DNA from: Gonocerus acuteangulatus
Taxonomy: Eukaryota; Arthropoda; Insecta; Hemiptera; Coreidae
Direction: 5' to 3'
DNA length: 64,000 nt
Assembly (NCBI GenBank): GCA_946811695.1
Contig: OX328125.1
Location: 44,346,586-44,410,585, forward strand
Below the pieces are notes generated by a model. That model saw only the letters and a list, made by a program, of their open reading frames with translations, did not search any database and had not been told where the DNA came from. Of this stretch, positions 24,927 through 35,533 are shown one piece after another. How positions within the stretch are numbered: position 1 is the first letter of the stretch; every line of letters starts with the position of its first letter. The translations under genes and the position numbers were made by a program.

Positions 24927-25237
24927 TCATATATGCCCATGCTTCTGTACCCTCTAGAAAGGCTTTATTAGGCATATTTTGTATTGATTTATAGAGCTTT
25001 GCTTTAGAATGAGAGCCGGATTGTGTAATTTCCGCATCTGTGTAAAAGTTAGTTACTGTCGGTGTCCCTGACGCCTTAATATCACTTTTATTCGAGATAT
25101 TCGAGAGGATTTTGACAATTTTCACGAGATATATAAAAAAAAATAAGTTTATTTCTTTTCTAAGCTTATCAAATGGCACTATGGACATGAACGGAACCGC
25201 GCTAAGATGCTGCAGTTCCTGCGAGTCGGACTTTTTT

Positions 25238-28200
25238 AATCTAGGATGAAGTTGGTAGGCCTTAAGCAAAGAATCTTCATATTATATCATATTACCAGAA
25301 ACATAAATCCATATAGATACAGTATACACGAAGCCATAAATAATGTCGGTGGACTGCAGAATGTGTTGATACAAGGTTTTCTGCTAGCTCGTTGACAGTT
25401 ACAACTGCATTTTTCGCAGAAAACTAAACTTGCAGCTACAAAAATTATTTGATTACTATAATCATTAAATAATTGTATTAGTTGAGAGTTCTGATTTCCA
25501 CTTTGCTTGAATTGTGCTGAGGAAGTTGGGAGGAGTTTCCTACTAAGAGGGCGTATCTTGTTCCGTTTTGTGGTTTCCAGGGAGTGTAGAGTTTTCAACA
25601 GTGACTGACATCGATTTTAGTAGGCTGTACCCCCGAATGCTTCTGTTCCATCGCTCAATTTCACCATGTTCTGAACCAATGCTCGATGGAAGATCTATTT
25701 ACTCCTTTTAATTCATTAAAAGCTGCTCTCCTTTTTTTCATTGCTGCTCTCGCATATTTTTGTGCCTAGGAAACAGCACCTAACGATATCTAAATACACC
25801 AATAGACTCTTAGAATCTCCAATAGATAGTGTAGGCAACTCCTTTTACACCATGCAAGATTTATGAACACAACACTAGGTGGTTGTTGAGGCACTGATTG
25901 CACTGGTAAGCAACAAATGGGTGAATGCCTATAGTAATTTTCATTAATGATTGTCACCTAAGCATTCGTATCTACATGTAATGGAAAAGTATTATTAGAT
26001 GTGACAAGTACAAGTAAATAGGAATGGCTTTAACTTATCAAGTGACAAGTAACCTCCCTCACCACGATTCTACTAAGCAGTTGGTCCTCGTGTAAACAGT
26101 CCAACAAGTATTTATTGTTGGACGGACTGATCTGAAAGCTACTTGTCCACTACCTGTGAACGATTACTTGCCGCTAAGCTCACGTAATCTAGGACTAATT
26201 AACCTCTAAGGTCATACAGATGTTATCAGTGAAATGATTTAAAATTCTCTGTTATTCAGTTATTTCAAATTCTTCAAAAATTAAGTAGCAAACGTTCCAT
26301 TAGCTTCTTTATAATCGAAATGGCAGGCGTTTGATTAAATTCATTGTCATGTTTTGCGAATTCATTGTATCCAGTATATACTTCGTTTCAGATGTAAATG
26401 ATGTTGCTGCTACAGAACTTTTATTTAAGCGTCTCTCTGTATTTGTCTGTACATTTGCAAGATGCGTAAACCCCTGATATAACTGGATGAGCTCAATTAT
26501 CATTGTTTAAAGCATTCTTCATGTGTCTATATGCAAACAAATTTGTAGACTGGAAATTGATCAAATAGTCACTTAATTAAATAAATAGTAAACAGGACGG
26601 CATACTCCTCCAGTGGCTTAATTATGAAAAAATGATTATTTTCTTGAAAGATTAACTGGATAAGCTGGGATTGAAACGGTGATAATCCCTAATTATGCTC
26701 GGAACAATTAGGCACCCGAGGTTCAAATCAAATTTCACCCTAAGGCCTCGGGTACGATACGAGCGATGAGCGACAGAACGACAGAGCGACCGAGGGTTTA
26801 GCAGAAGAGGGACACTGGCTACGATACAGAGCGGCTGGGCGGTAATTTCCATTAGTCTCCGTCATCGCATACTCCAATATACATGTTGTAATTAAAATAT
26901 TAATTAAAAAAAATTAATATTTTAAATGTTTAGTTAATAAAAATATCTTACCTTGCATGTTTAATGCGTTTCCAACCTCTTCTCATAGTTTCTTGGTTAT
27001 GATAGTATTTTTAAAATCACTGTGTCAGTCATTCCATACGTTGTACTTCCGAAATTAAAAGCTCACGTTCACTATCAAACAATTTACTCTTTTATTAGTA
27101 TTCATATTTTAAAATTATTTATAAGAAAGGTAGCTAGAAGGTTATAAGCATTGGAAGGTTATAAACATTAGATGGTTTATACAACTTTCAGCGTAATTTA
27201 ATAAAGAACGAAAACAAAAACCATAAATGTGAATTGATAAAGTTGTTCTAAATTTTATTAGCTTTCATTTAGCAAGAAATAAATGCATTGAAATCGGTGA
27301 AGATTTAGAGGCTGTAGCCTTTTTTGTAGCACGCAAAATATAATGTCTGGGCTGAGCGACGAGAAAAATTGTAATGTCTGGGCTTAGCGATGTGCGGCAG
27401 GCTGGAACCTGCAAGCCACGTCGCCCGGTCGCTCATGCCTATTATAGCCAGTCCTCCCTCATTCCTACTGCACTCCAGCTTAACATTAATGTGAGCGACG
27501 TTGCTCGGAAGCTTTTCGCTTATGTGTGTCCATTTTTGAGCCATGATGTCTGGGCTTTGAAACGTGAAATTTTCTAGATCAACGTCATAAGGGGGTTTCC
27601 TCACAAAGGACGGAGGAAGGAAACGCGCTAAAACGGGTAACGCGAGCTTTAACATATAACTTAAAATCTATCTTATACACGGATTTGAATGATAAAATTT
27701 GGATGATAAATTATCATATGAAATTTCAGGAGAATCTCTAGAAGTCTCATAAAATGAGTAACATGATGCATAACTCGCCTCATAATTACTATAACTGAAC
27801 GGAATAAGCACTGTTCCCCTAAGTAAGCGGAGATAGGTGGCAATTATTCTCCCTTCTCGTGATTTATATAGAATATCAGGACTAATTGCTTGCTCCCTTC
27901 CAAAGGGAGTGAAAGAACCCAATGGCTTGGTTTATGCTTTATTACCCTCTCATAGTCTCTAATTATCATCACTATTGTCTCTTTCATTCCAACAAATATT
28001 ACTCCATTATTCGGAGATAGTCATCCATGATATATTCCTTCATCTGCCTTTATCTAAGATGATTTAACGAGAAATTTGTAGTTATCTTTACTCTATTTTT
28101 ATTTCAGATGACAATTCATTCAATGATGAACCAACTCATTTACTGTTAAAACAAATTAAATGCCTAAACTACTAAAACGTCCAATAAAATAAACGTTTTT

Positions 28201-28389
28201 TAAAATGAGATGGGCCCTTTGCATTATGGCCACATTTGTTACATTAATATTTGGCTCCGGAATTCCATAACAAAGGCTCCTAAAATGTGATCGTATTACC
28301 CATCCCGCATTAATAGAAAACAAGAAATAGCCTTAACTCGATTGTGCATTGCTCACTCAAGGTTTAATACTTTCCATGGATGTACTTAA
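25238..28389. other. Long stretch without a recognisable gene
   Basis: No protein family is visible on either strand. It contains a family-A end fragment at 27541-27634. Around 27340-27390 the phrase AATGTCTGGGCT occurs twice. Confidence 0.4.
27541..27634 (+). repeat. Family A end fragment
   Basis: Matches the last ~95 bp of family A (GAAATTTTCTAG, then GGAGGAAGGAAACGCGCTAAAA). Diverged. Confidence 0.55.
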
Positions 28390-28612
28390 GGGGGGGGGGG
28401 GGTGAATGGGCTGCAGACCTGCCAAAATTTTGATTTAATGGGTAGAAATGTGTCATAAAACCTCAAAATTAAATTGAATGAGATCACTTAGTTCCGAAAA
28501 AATAATGGTTTTTTTTTTGATAATTAGAGTTTTAGTTGACTAACTATTCCAAGGTCTAGGTTGACAGTATTCCATACCCCCCAAAATCCCGCAATGCACC
28601 CATCCCCCCCCC
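28390..28612. mobile_element. MITE with poly-G/poly-C ends (family G), copy 2
   Basis: Reverse orientation relative to 24710-24926. It starts with a G-13 run and GGCTGCAG a little inside, and ends with a C-9 run followed by GAAATTAT. The middle contains the shared AGATCACTTAGTTC block. Confidence 0.65.
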
Positions 28613-28924
28613 GAAATTATTTCCTTAATACGCCCCTGACTTTTTTACAATGTTCCACCCACAACCTTTGAATCCTGTAACAGTGAATGCTATGTGAATA
28701 AATATTTCAACTAGAAATATATCAATTACAATTTATCGATAAATCGGTGGCGGGTTCCTCTTCTAGTGCTAAGTGATTGTTTTTAATCGTTATAATTTTG
28801 CTAACAAATAGATTCAAGACTGAATTTCGATAGGTCAATCTCAGTCGGAGAAAACGGTGCTTGAACTTCGGGAATTTTGGTTTTGTCCCAGTCTAAGTCT
28901 TTCAAATAATAATGAGATGAAGAT

Positions 28925-29105
28925 TGTTAGCCGTTGAGGTGACAAGAAGTCAAAGAATGGATGGGATTAGGCAACGCTAAATTTCAGATTTAAAAAAAAA
29001 AAAAATCAATATCTCTAAAGTTTCGGCATACTCTTTTGGCAGGCGTCTTCAGAAAGAAATGCGAGGGGGGGGGGACCAAGATAACTTGTGTGACCATGGA
29101 TAAGT
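28925..29105. repeat. Family H repeat with hammerhead-like core (minus strand)
   Basis: Opens with GTTAGCCGTTGAGGTGACAA and GGGATTAGGC, matching the left arm of 54945-55275. On the minus strand, CTGAAGA, a ~20-nt spacer and GCCGAAAC (29031-29056) follow the hammerhead core order. Possibly an untranslated-region remnant of a Penelope-like or other ribozyme-bearing retroelement. Confidence 0.45.
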
Positions 29106-29171
29106 GAGAACATGAGCTCGATACTTATTCATGGCCACCTAAAAGTTACCGTGGTGACCCTCCAAACCCTA

Positions 29172-29233
29172 GGTATATGTTCCTGAAGAAGGCTGCCAAA
29201 GAGCATATGTTACTGAAGAAGGCTGCCAAAGAG
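29172..29233 (+). repeat. 31-bp direct duplication
   Basis: Two nearly identical tandem copies containing CTGAAGAAGGCTGCCAAAGA, which also resembles the first half of the family-H hammerhead-like motif. Confidence 0.7.
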
Positions 29234-29284
29234 CATTATTATTCCTTACCCGCACATCCTACGGTCGGATGCTGTGGCTCATCT

Positions 29285-29815
29285 AAAATATCTTATTCAC
29301 TCAATCTGGAAATTCGATTGGTTTGAAAAAAGAGATAACAAATTAAGAGAGATGAAATCCACTACCTCTATTGGTTCTATCGAGAGTACGCATCGGCCAT
29401 ACTAATCTCACCCATTCTTACTTATTCAAGCGGGAAGAAAGGCCTGAATGTACAGTATGTGGTGAAGATCTATCAATTAAACATATTTTCACGGACTGTA
29501 GAGCCTACGAGGAGATTCGAAATCAACTGGACATTCATGGTACTCTCTTTGATATACTTGGAGACAACCATGAATTGTGTCAGAGAACACTGACTTTCCT
29601 TAGAGCTACAGATCTGTTTACAAAAATATAAATGATAATTCAAATTAATAGAGGATGTACAATTAGAAGATAGTTGTTTGTGCCAGTCTGTATGCGTGTG
29701 TGTGGGGCTGTTTGTGCCAGTCTGTATGCGTGTGTGTGGGGGGCTGTTTTTGCGCCTGTAATCCAGAGTGTGTGCGTTTACAATACATTTATTTTAATTT
29801 TTTTTAATGTTTACG
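29285..29815 (+). pseudogene. I-type LINE, 3'-terminal fragment of ORF2 with 3' UTR
   Basis: The frame ending at 29631 encodes RVRIGHTNLTHSYL followed by a C-x2-C-x8-H-x4-C zinc motif (CTVCGEDLSIKHIFTDC). It corresponds to the last ~90 residues of the ORF2 at 35534-37156 and is clearly related but from a different copy or family. Upstream, 29285-29370 continues the homologous region in a shifted frame (WFEKRDNKLREM), so it is frameshifted as well as 5'-truncated. The 3' UTR contains a tandemly doubled TGTGCCAGTCTGTATGCGTG. Confidence 0.85.
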
Positions 29816-29851
29816 TTATCTTCTCGATTTAAAAATTACTTAATAAATATA

Positions 29852-30103
29852 TCGTCGATACAAATGCAAAGTAACGAATGTGAAAAAATGCATCTTTCAT
29901 TGTCAATCTTTACTAATTTCTGCTGGACTTAAGTACGGCAAATTCTTGAATCTTAGATCACTCTATTAAAGGGAAAGTATTCCACTATCAAATGGTCAAA
30001 TCTGCCGAATATTTGACTGTCCAAAAAAAAGTTATGAATAAATGCTTTTCCAATCTGAAAAGTGGTGATTTTCACATTCGACACTTTGCATATGTAGCGA
30101 CGA
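29852..30103. mobile_element. TA-flanked 252-bp MITE (TCGTC family), copy 3
   Basis: Ends TCGTCGATACAAATGCAAAG and the inverted CTTTGCATATGTAGCGACGA, between TA at 29850-29851 and 30104-30105. No coding capacity. Confidence 0.8.
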
Positions 30104-30329
30104 TATATCGATATGGTTAAATATTTTGATCGAGAAGTACGTTCTTTGGCATAGTTAAGTCAATCGCACAATTTATACATAGGCACCAATGACCCTAGTG
30201 GTTGAAGTGCCTTATAAAAAAAAAAAAAAAAAAAAAGAGCATGCCGAATATAGATTTTTCTGAAAATCTAGCGTTTTCTCATAGCCGAATACCAACGATT
30301 CCTTGACTTATTTTGAAATTATATTTAGT

Positions 30330-30830
30330 ACTAGCTGTGCCCGGGACTTCGTCCGCATGCATAGTGAACCGATTACTACCGATTACTTTATCTTACTTTA
30401 TTTATACAACACGTTTTGTTATTTATATCTCCAAAACGAATTCCAAGTTTCGTTGCAATACAACAATAATTGTGGCCGGTATGGACGAATAACTACTTTA
30501 GGTCAGGAGTAAACCGACCTACCAGATGACGCTTTGCTGGTTAAGGAAATCGTTCAATCATTTGCTAGGGGAATGCTATATACCAAGTTTCATGACGAAT
30601 AAACAAAACAAAAAAAAAAAAAAAAAAAAAAACAAAACTGGTGTGTATCGTGTTAACGATAGTTCATGAAATGTTCGACGGGATTCTTTACATTGGTATT
30701 ACTTTTTTTATTTATGAACCACGCTGCCTTTTTTGTAGTGAAACCCACAACTGAATTGCACAGCCGTTTCTGAGCATAGCGCGCACAGACAAACAGATAA
30801 ACAGACAACAATTTTAGAAATCATTGTTTT
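30330..30830 (-). mobile_element. Second Helitron-like repeat type, reversed
   Basis: The plus strand opens ACTAGCTGTGCCCGGGACTT, that is, a minus-strand end with a GC-rich stretch before CTAGT. Further in is TATATACCAAGTTTCATGAC, an A-27 run, and a GACAAACAGATAAACAGACA block typical of the 5' side of such repeats. The 5' boundary is unclear and the flanking base after CTAGT is A rather than T, so the assignment is tentative. Confidence 0.5.
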
Positions 30831-31689
30831 GGGTACTATTGCGTTGATAAAGGCCCTCAATAGTATTTTTCCACAAATATACTCCATGTACAGACAGCGA
30901 TCCGTTAGAATTGTATTGTATGTATAAATATAAAAGTTTATAGAAACGCACTAAGACAATAAAATTCCGGCGATTCAGAATTTTTATAAATAAAATTTTC
31001 GTGAGAGATGTGGGCTCTAGAAAAAAAGAAAGAAACGATTTAATTCATAAATTTACTTAATCCTAAATCTCCATTAGAAATAAATGGGGCGACTAAAGTA
31101 AGAAGCGTGCTGCAGAGATAAGTCCGTTTGAAATCCCTACTAATTTCCCGCCTAGGACAATGGTACAAGCTAGGTGCTCCTTGGGGGTAGGGAAGGAAGA
31201 ATACCAGGACCCCCCCCCCCTCCAATTTAGGCCCTTCCCATCAGTCCTGACCGCCTCCCTTCCCTCTTCCTCTCCCTTCCTGTAAAATGGCAGGCAACTT
31301 GCTCCATAGATCAGGGAGCTTTTTCTACCTTTTCACTTAGCAAACTTTCAAGGGAGCCTGGATTATCCATCCATCCCACCCTTATCAAACCCTGACAGTC
31401 GATGGATGGGCTCGTCTTTTTCTACTAACAATTCGGGAACGATTAGAATGAACTCGGTTAACAAGCCAGAGTCATTTTCGGCAATATTTTTTTATTTAGT
31501 ATGCTTTTATGATGCAATTTAGGAACTTCAAAGACTTCTGGTATTCAATATGTATTCTCAAAAATACAGATATATACGTAAAATATTATGTGTGGGCCAT
31601 AAGTAATACTTAGAATATAGTTCCAAATTCAGATAACTTCGCACACAGAGGAGAAACTCTCAAGTATAGAAGACGTTTTGGGCACTTAA
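30831..31689. other. Anonymous DNA
   Basis: No gene recognised. A C-12 run lies near 31210. Confidence 0.4.
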
Positions 31690-32480
31690 ATCTATCGTGA
31701 AGGGAAGTTATAGCATGGAGTGGCCGACGCTTGTCTTGGCAACCCAAAATGTGTTGCCGGTCATATGCTATGGTTGCCAGAGATGGTCTCTGTCTAAGTA
31801 CCTAGAAAACGAAATACTGCTTTGGCAACATTCGATAAAGAGTTATATTCTGAACATATGTAGATATAAGGACACAAAAAGGCATGAAGGACGTCCTAGT
31901 GAAGGGCCAGGAGACCAAGTGGACCTGGGTAGGGCATGTTGCTCGGCAGGAGAATTTCCACTGCGTGGATCCAATATGGACAGAACAGAGGAATAGGAAT
32001 GCAAAAGAAGAGATGGGCTGATTTAATGCGAGATAAGGCGGATCCTGGGATGATGAGGAATGCCAGGTTCTGAACCAGGTGGAAAGAGATCTGGATAACC
32101 CAGCGGACTCCATTTCTCGATGGGTCCAGTCGCCGTGGGAAGTCAGACTAAAAGTCGATTACATTTGTCAACTAGAAAGCTATCAGGTACTAAGGGTTGA
32201 TGAAACGGTTGAGGATTCGTCTTGTAGTTAGTAGTAGGTGATAATGTTTCAAACCAATTAGGCTCTACTCTTTTAATTTATCTCTAGGCCCCTCCACCGC
32301 CTTGGCTTAGCAGTCTGAGACATTTTCCCTCCTTGTTCAACCAGAAGGATGGTGGGAAGTCACCTCCTCATATGACCCGAACTTATCCATCTTCCAGATT
32401 TTACGAAGAGTATTGGGAGGTTCGGCGTCAAACGGCTCAACCGCCACCGACGGGCGTTGGATGAAATAAAATAAATAAAT
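31690..32480 (+). pseudogene. LINE reverse-transcriptase C-terminal fragment with 3' tail (RTE/Jockey-like)
   Basis: The frame from 31697 reads VLPVICYGCQRWSL and then YLENEILLWQ, the pattern just after the RT domain in endonuclease-RT LINEs (VLPVLLYGxExW). A frameshift near 31880 moves the homology to another frame, where KWTWVGHVARQENFH continues the family pattern until a stop near 32020. The sequence ends in an AT-rich AAATAAAATAAATAAAT tail at 32463-32479, as expected for a target-primed 3' end. 5'-truncated and dead; the clade is uncertain. Confidence 0.7.
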
Positions 32481-32586
32481 TATAATTTACCTGCAATGTA
32501 GGTTCAGGCCTAGAATAGGTCAATATCAACCCTTCCTAAACAACTATGGCGCAACAGGGAATTTTTCAACGGACCCTTAAATGTAA

Positions 32587-32690
32587 AAAAAAAAAAAAGA
32601 ATCTGTTGCAGATGAGACTCGAACCCCCATCTCCAACATGACAATCAACGGCGATAGCCACTGGGACAATGGGGAGAGCCCAACATGCTT
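32587..32690 (-). repeat. tRNA-like SINE head, degenerate
   Basis: On the minus strand CCAGTGGCTATCGCCG resembles an A box and GGGGTTCGAGTCTCATC a B box, about 35 nt apart. The acceptor stem does not close, so it is more likely tRNA-derived than a tRNA gene. A family-A-like end (GATGACGCAGTTCCAGCGCG) follows at 32762. Confidence 0.4.
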
Positions 32691-33117
32691 GAAGTTTCAG
32701 GTGTTTTGATTTCGTTCTGATCTAGGCTTTCCAAAATACACTTAGTATAAAAAACGTTAAGATGACGCAGTTCCAGCGCGTCGGAACTTCACTATTCTTC
32801 AGCTGCATTGCAGTAGTTTCATGAAGCTTTCCAACTGATCGATTCCACATTGTACTTAGCTCCTATTCATTCAGCTTCAGCTACAGTGTTTATCTGCCGC
32901 CGAACAAAAGGTCCACTTCAAGTCAATGAGACCTACACATACTGAACGCTTCATCAGGCCATCATGGATATGCACCTCTGGGCACAATGTAAAGCACGGT
33001 GTGTTTTTATAGAGATGCCATTCTGGACTCTCTCGAGTCAAGCAGATCATTAGGAGCAAACATTGAAAGACGCTTAATGAGAATGAGAAACTTATCAAAA
33101 TATATTTTTAAATTAAA

Positions 33118-33440
33118 TGACACCCCGTTATAGGCCACGAGGGCCCTGAGGTCTAGATACTACAGAGGTATCTGACTCATGACCATACGACAAACTAGGA
33201 AGATAGTGTGGTCAGTACTATGATCCGGCCACCTGATTTTTCCCTTAGCTGCTTTGACTGCTAAGGTCATTAGTACCAAGGGTTAATAAATTAATTAAAA
33301 GCTGGGTTCGCCTAGGGACGGCCAGGGAGGCCGAATCCAACCCACGAACGAACTCACTAGAAGATAAAAAATCATAAGCGCTTGCTCGGGATTTGAACAC
33401 AGGTCCAGAGCTCAACCGCTGAGCTAACCTCTCCCCCTTT
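33118..33440 (-). repeat. tRNA-derived SINE, copy with tRNA head
   Basis: On the minus strand it begins with a tRNA-like head: A box TTAGCTCAGCGGTTGAG, B box GTGTTCAAATCCC. The SINE body shared with 47637 and 60023 follows. It ends near GGCCTATAACGG. Confidence 0.8.
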
Positions 33441-33455
33441 ACACACACATATATA

Positions 33456-33456
33456 C

Positions 33457-33496
<40 letters not shown>
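33456..33496. repeat. (TA)n microsatellite
   Basis: About 40 bp of TA between the SINE head and a family-A end fragment. Confidence 0.95.
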
Positions 33497-33498
<2 letters not shown>

Positions 33499-33626
33499 AC
33501 GACCGAGATTTATAGGCTCTGAAACGTAAAAATTTCTAGTCGGCACTTGCGGATTGCGTCATAAGGTCAATATCATAGGCGGGTTTCCTCTTTATGTAGG
33601 GAGGGAGGAACCGCGCTAAAAGGAGA
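33497..33626 (+). repeat. Family A right-end fragment
   Basis: Matches the family-A terminal segment (TTTCTAGTCGGCACTT, then GGAGGAACCGCGCTAAAAGG), again directly after a TA tract. Confidence 0.7.
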
Positions 33627-33994
33627 GTATGCAAATTCTCAACATTCCTTTGAGTTCAAAAATCATGATACACTCAAATTCTGCCCATGAACATTCCCTT
33701 TTTGATGTAAAATTTTATACTTCACCGTTTAACTGACTAAATTGGTGGGGGGTGGGAGGGAGCGTACAAAATAAAAGGTATTTTTTTGTTGCCTTTAGTG
33801 AATTGTTGTGTAATTGGAAAGCCCAAGTCAATCGAGTCTCTGCCTGAATCTGATATATAAATACATTTGGAATAATCGGTGAGTTCAGGCTTTGCGAAAA
33901 TCTACTTTTTTTATAACCAAACATTCTTTGAGACTAACTAAATGGGTTGTCAAAGAAGAGAGAGATTGAATAACAGAACAAAATGAATTGTTGT
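33627..33994. other. Anonymous DNA left of the foldback element
   Basis: No gene recognised. Confidence 0.4.
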
Positions 33995-34001
33995 TTCCAA
34001 G

Positions 34002-34150
34002 CAGAGTTGGGCAAACGTTAGCGCTCGCTAATATCTAATACCTTCCCGCTAATTTAGCGGAACTGACAAGAGCCTGCGCTAACGATTAGCGCATAGCGAC
34101 GGCAGTGCGCTAATCGCTAATTTACCTATAATGTTTAAATACCTTTGTAG
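34002..34150 (+). repeat. Foldback TIR, left
   Basis: Composed largely of TTAGCG/CGCTAA motifs (for example GCTAATTTAGCGGAAC). Inverted partner at 42812-42960; shorter relatives form both arms of 59007-59319. Confidence 0.9.
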
Positions 34151-34159
34151 CTAACTAGG

Positions 34160-34960
34160 AGGAATATTGAAGGTGGAATGAAAAAAGGATATTGGAAATG
34201 TTATTGCAAAGGATATTGAAGGACGTATTTGGAAGTATATAGGAGGTGGTATTAGGAAGGATATACAAGGTGGTATTAGGAAGGATGTACAAGGTCGTTT
34301 TAGGAAAAATATACAAGGTGGCATTAGGAAGGATATAGAATGTGGTATAAGGAAGGATATAGAAGGTGGTATTAGAAAGGATATTAAAGGCGGTATTTGG
34401 AAGTACATTGGAGGTGGTATTAGGAAGGATAGAGAAGGTGGTATTAGGAAGGGTATTGGAGGTGGTATTAGGAAGGATATACAAGGTGGCATTAGGAAGG
34501 ATATTAAAGGCGGTATTAGGAAGGATATTGGAGGTGGCATTAGGAAGGATATTGGAGGTGGCATTAGGAAGGATATTGGAGATGGTATCAGAAAGGGTAA
34601 AGAAGGTGGTATTAGGAAGGATATTAAAGGCGGGTTTAGGAAGGATATTGGAGGTGGTATTAGGAAGGATATAGAAGGTGGTATTAGGAAGGGTATTGGA
34701 GGTGGTATTAGGAAGGGTATAGAAGATGGTATTGTGAAGGGTATAGAAGGTGGTATTAGGAAGGATATTGGAGATGATATTAGGAAGGATATTAAAGGCG
34801 GTATTAGGAAGGATATTGGAGCTGGTATTAGGAAGGATATAGAAGGTGGAATTAGGAAGGTTATTGGAGGTGGTATTAGGAAGGGTATAGGAGATGGTAT
34901 TAGGAAGGGTATAGAAGGTGGTATTAGGAAGGGTATAGAAGGTGGTATTAGAAAGGATAT
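34160..34960 (+). repeat. 24-bp minisatellite, left arm part 1
   Basis: About 33 units with consensus near GGTGGTATTAGGAAGGATAT plus AGAA, TGGA or TAAA. The unit is 8 codons, so both strands stay open for about 280 codons; these are not genes. Confidence 0.95.
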
Positions 34961-35533
34961 ATATATTTTTTTTTCTTGGTTTTGTAAGACCATTCAACCA
35001 CTATTGGGTCATTTGTGCCTCTTGGTCGGTCCATTGGTAGCATCGAACGCAGAGACAGAGCCCGACGGCCAGCGGGAGGCGGACCTAGCCAAGGTCGAGT
35101 AGAGTCCCCGTGCCAGTCCTACCTTAGTGGCCCGCATCTGGTGACTGGTCTATGATAGAAGGTGTGCTTGCTGGTGCCAGGGCAACCAAACCTTCACAGA
35201 CCGCATGTGGGGGTGGGCTTGTCCCCAACCCTAGCCAAGCCCATCGCTCCCGCCGACCCACGCGCCCCGCCTCCGCCCCGAACGCCACCAACGGTCAAAG
35301 ATAAAAAGTAATTATAACAAAATTTTCCTAAGTAAATGTCTTAATAATTTGAATTATATCAATTAATCATGGCTTATACAATTTTTAAGGGACTAATATA
35401 TTTTACATTTACTGTTAAGTGAGTTTGAGATGAAATTTTTATCGAAATATATTCTAGAGGCCAATACTGTTTATAATAGGTGTTGATTGGGTAAAAGATT
35501 TTACTTTACAATTAAGAATCGCTAAAGTCAGAA

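Larger units (their letters stand above)
21796..25237 (-). mobile_element. Composite repeat family A, long reversed copy
   Basis: It starts with TTTTAGCGCGGTTCC (21802) and ends with AACCGCGCTAAGATG followed by GAGTCGGACTTTTTT (25237), the reverse of the 11393 and 56981 copies. An internal block (the stretch around AAGCTTACTAAATG and the AAATAAGTGCTTAAA motif) recurs at about 22560-22650, 22905-22995, 23500-23560 and 24640-24680, so the interior is expanded. It carries a TA tract, a mariner end (23142-23244) and a poly-G MITE (24710-24926) as later insertions. No transposase is visible. Confidence 0.65.

Noticed and set aside
34151..34997. Two 280-codon minus-strand frames and shorter plus-strand frames
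   Set aside because: By-products of the 24-bp (8-codon) minisatellite in the foldback arm.
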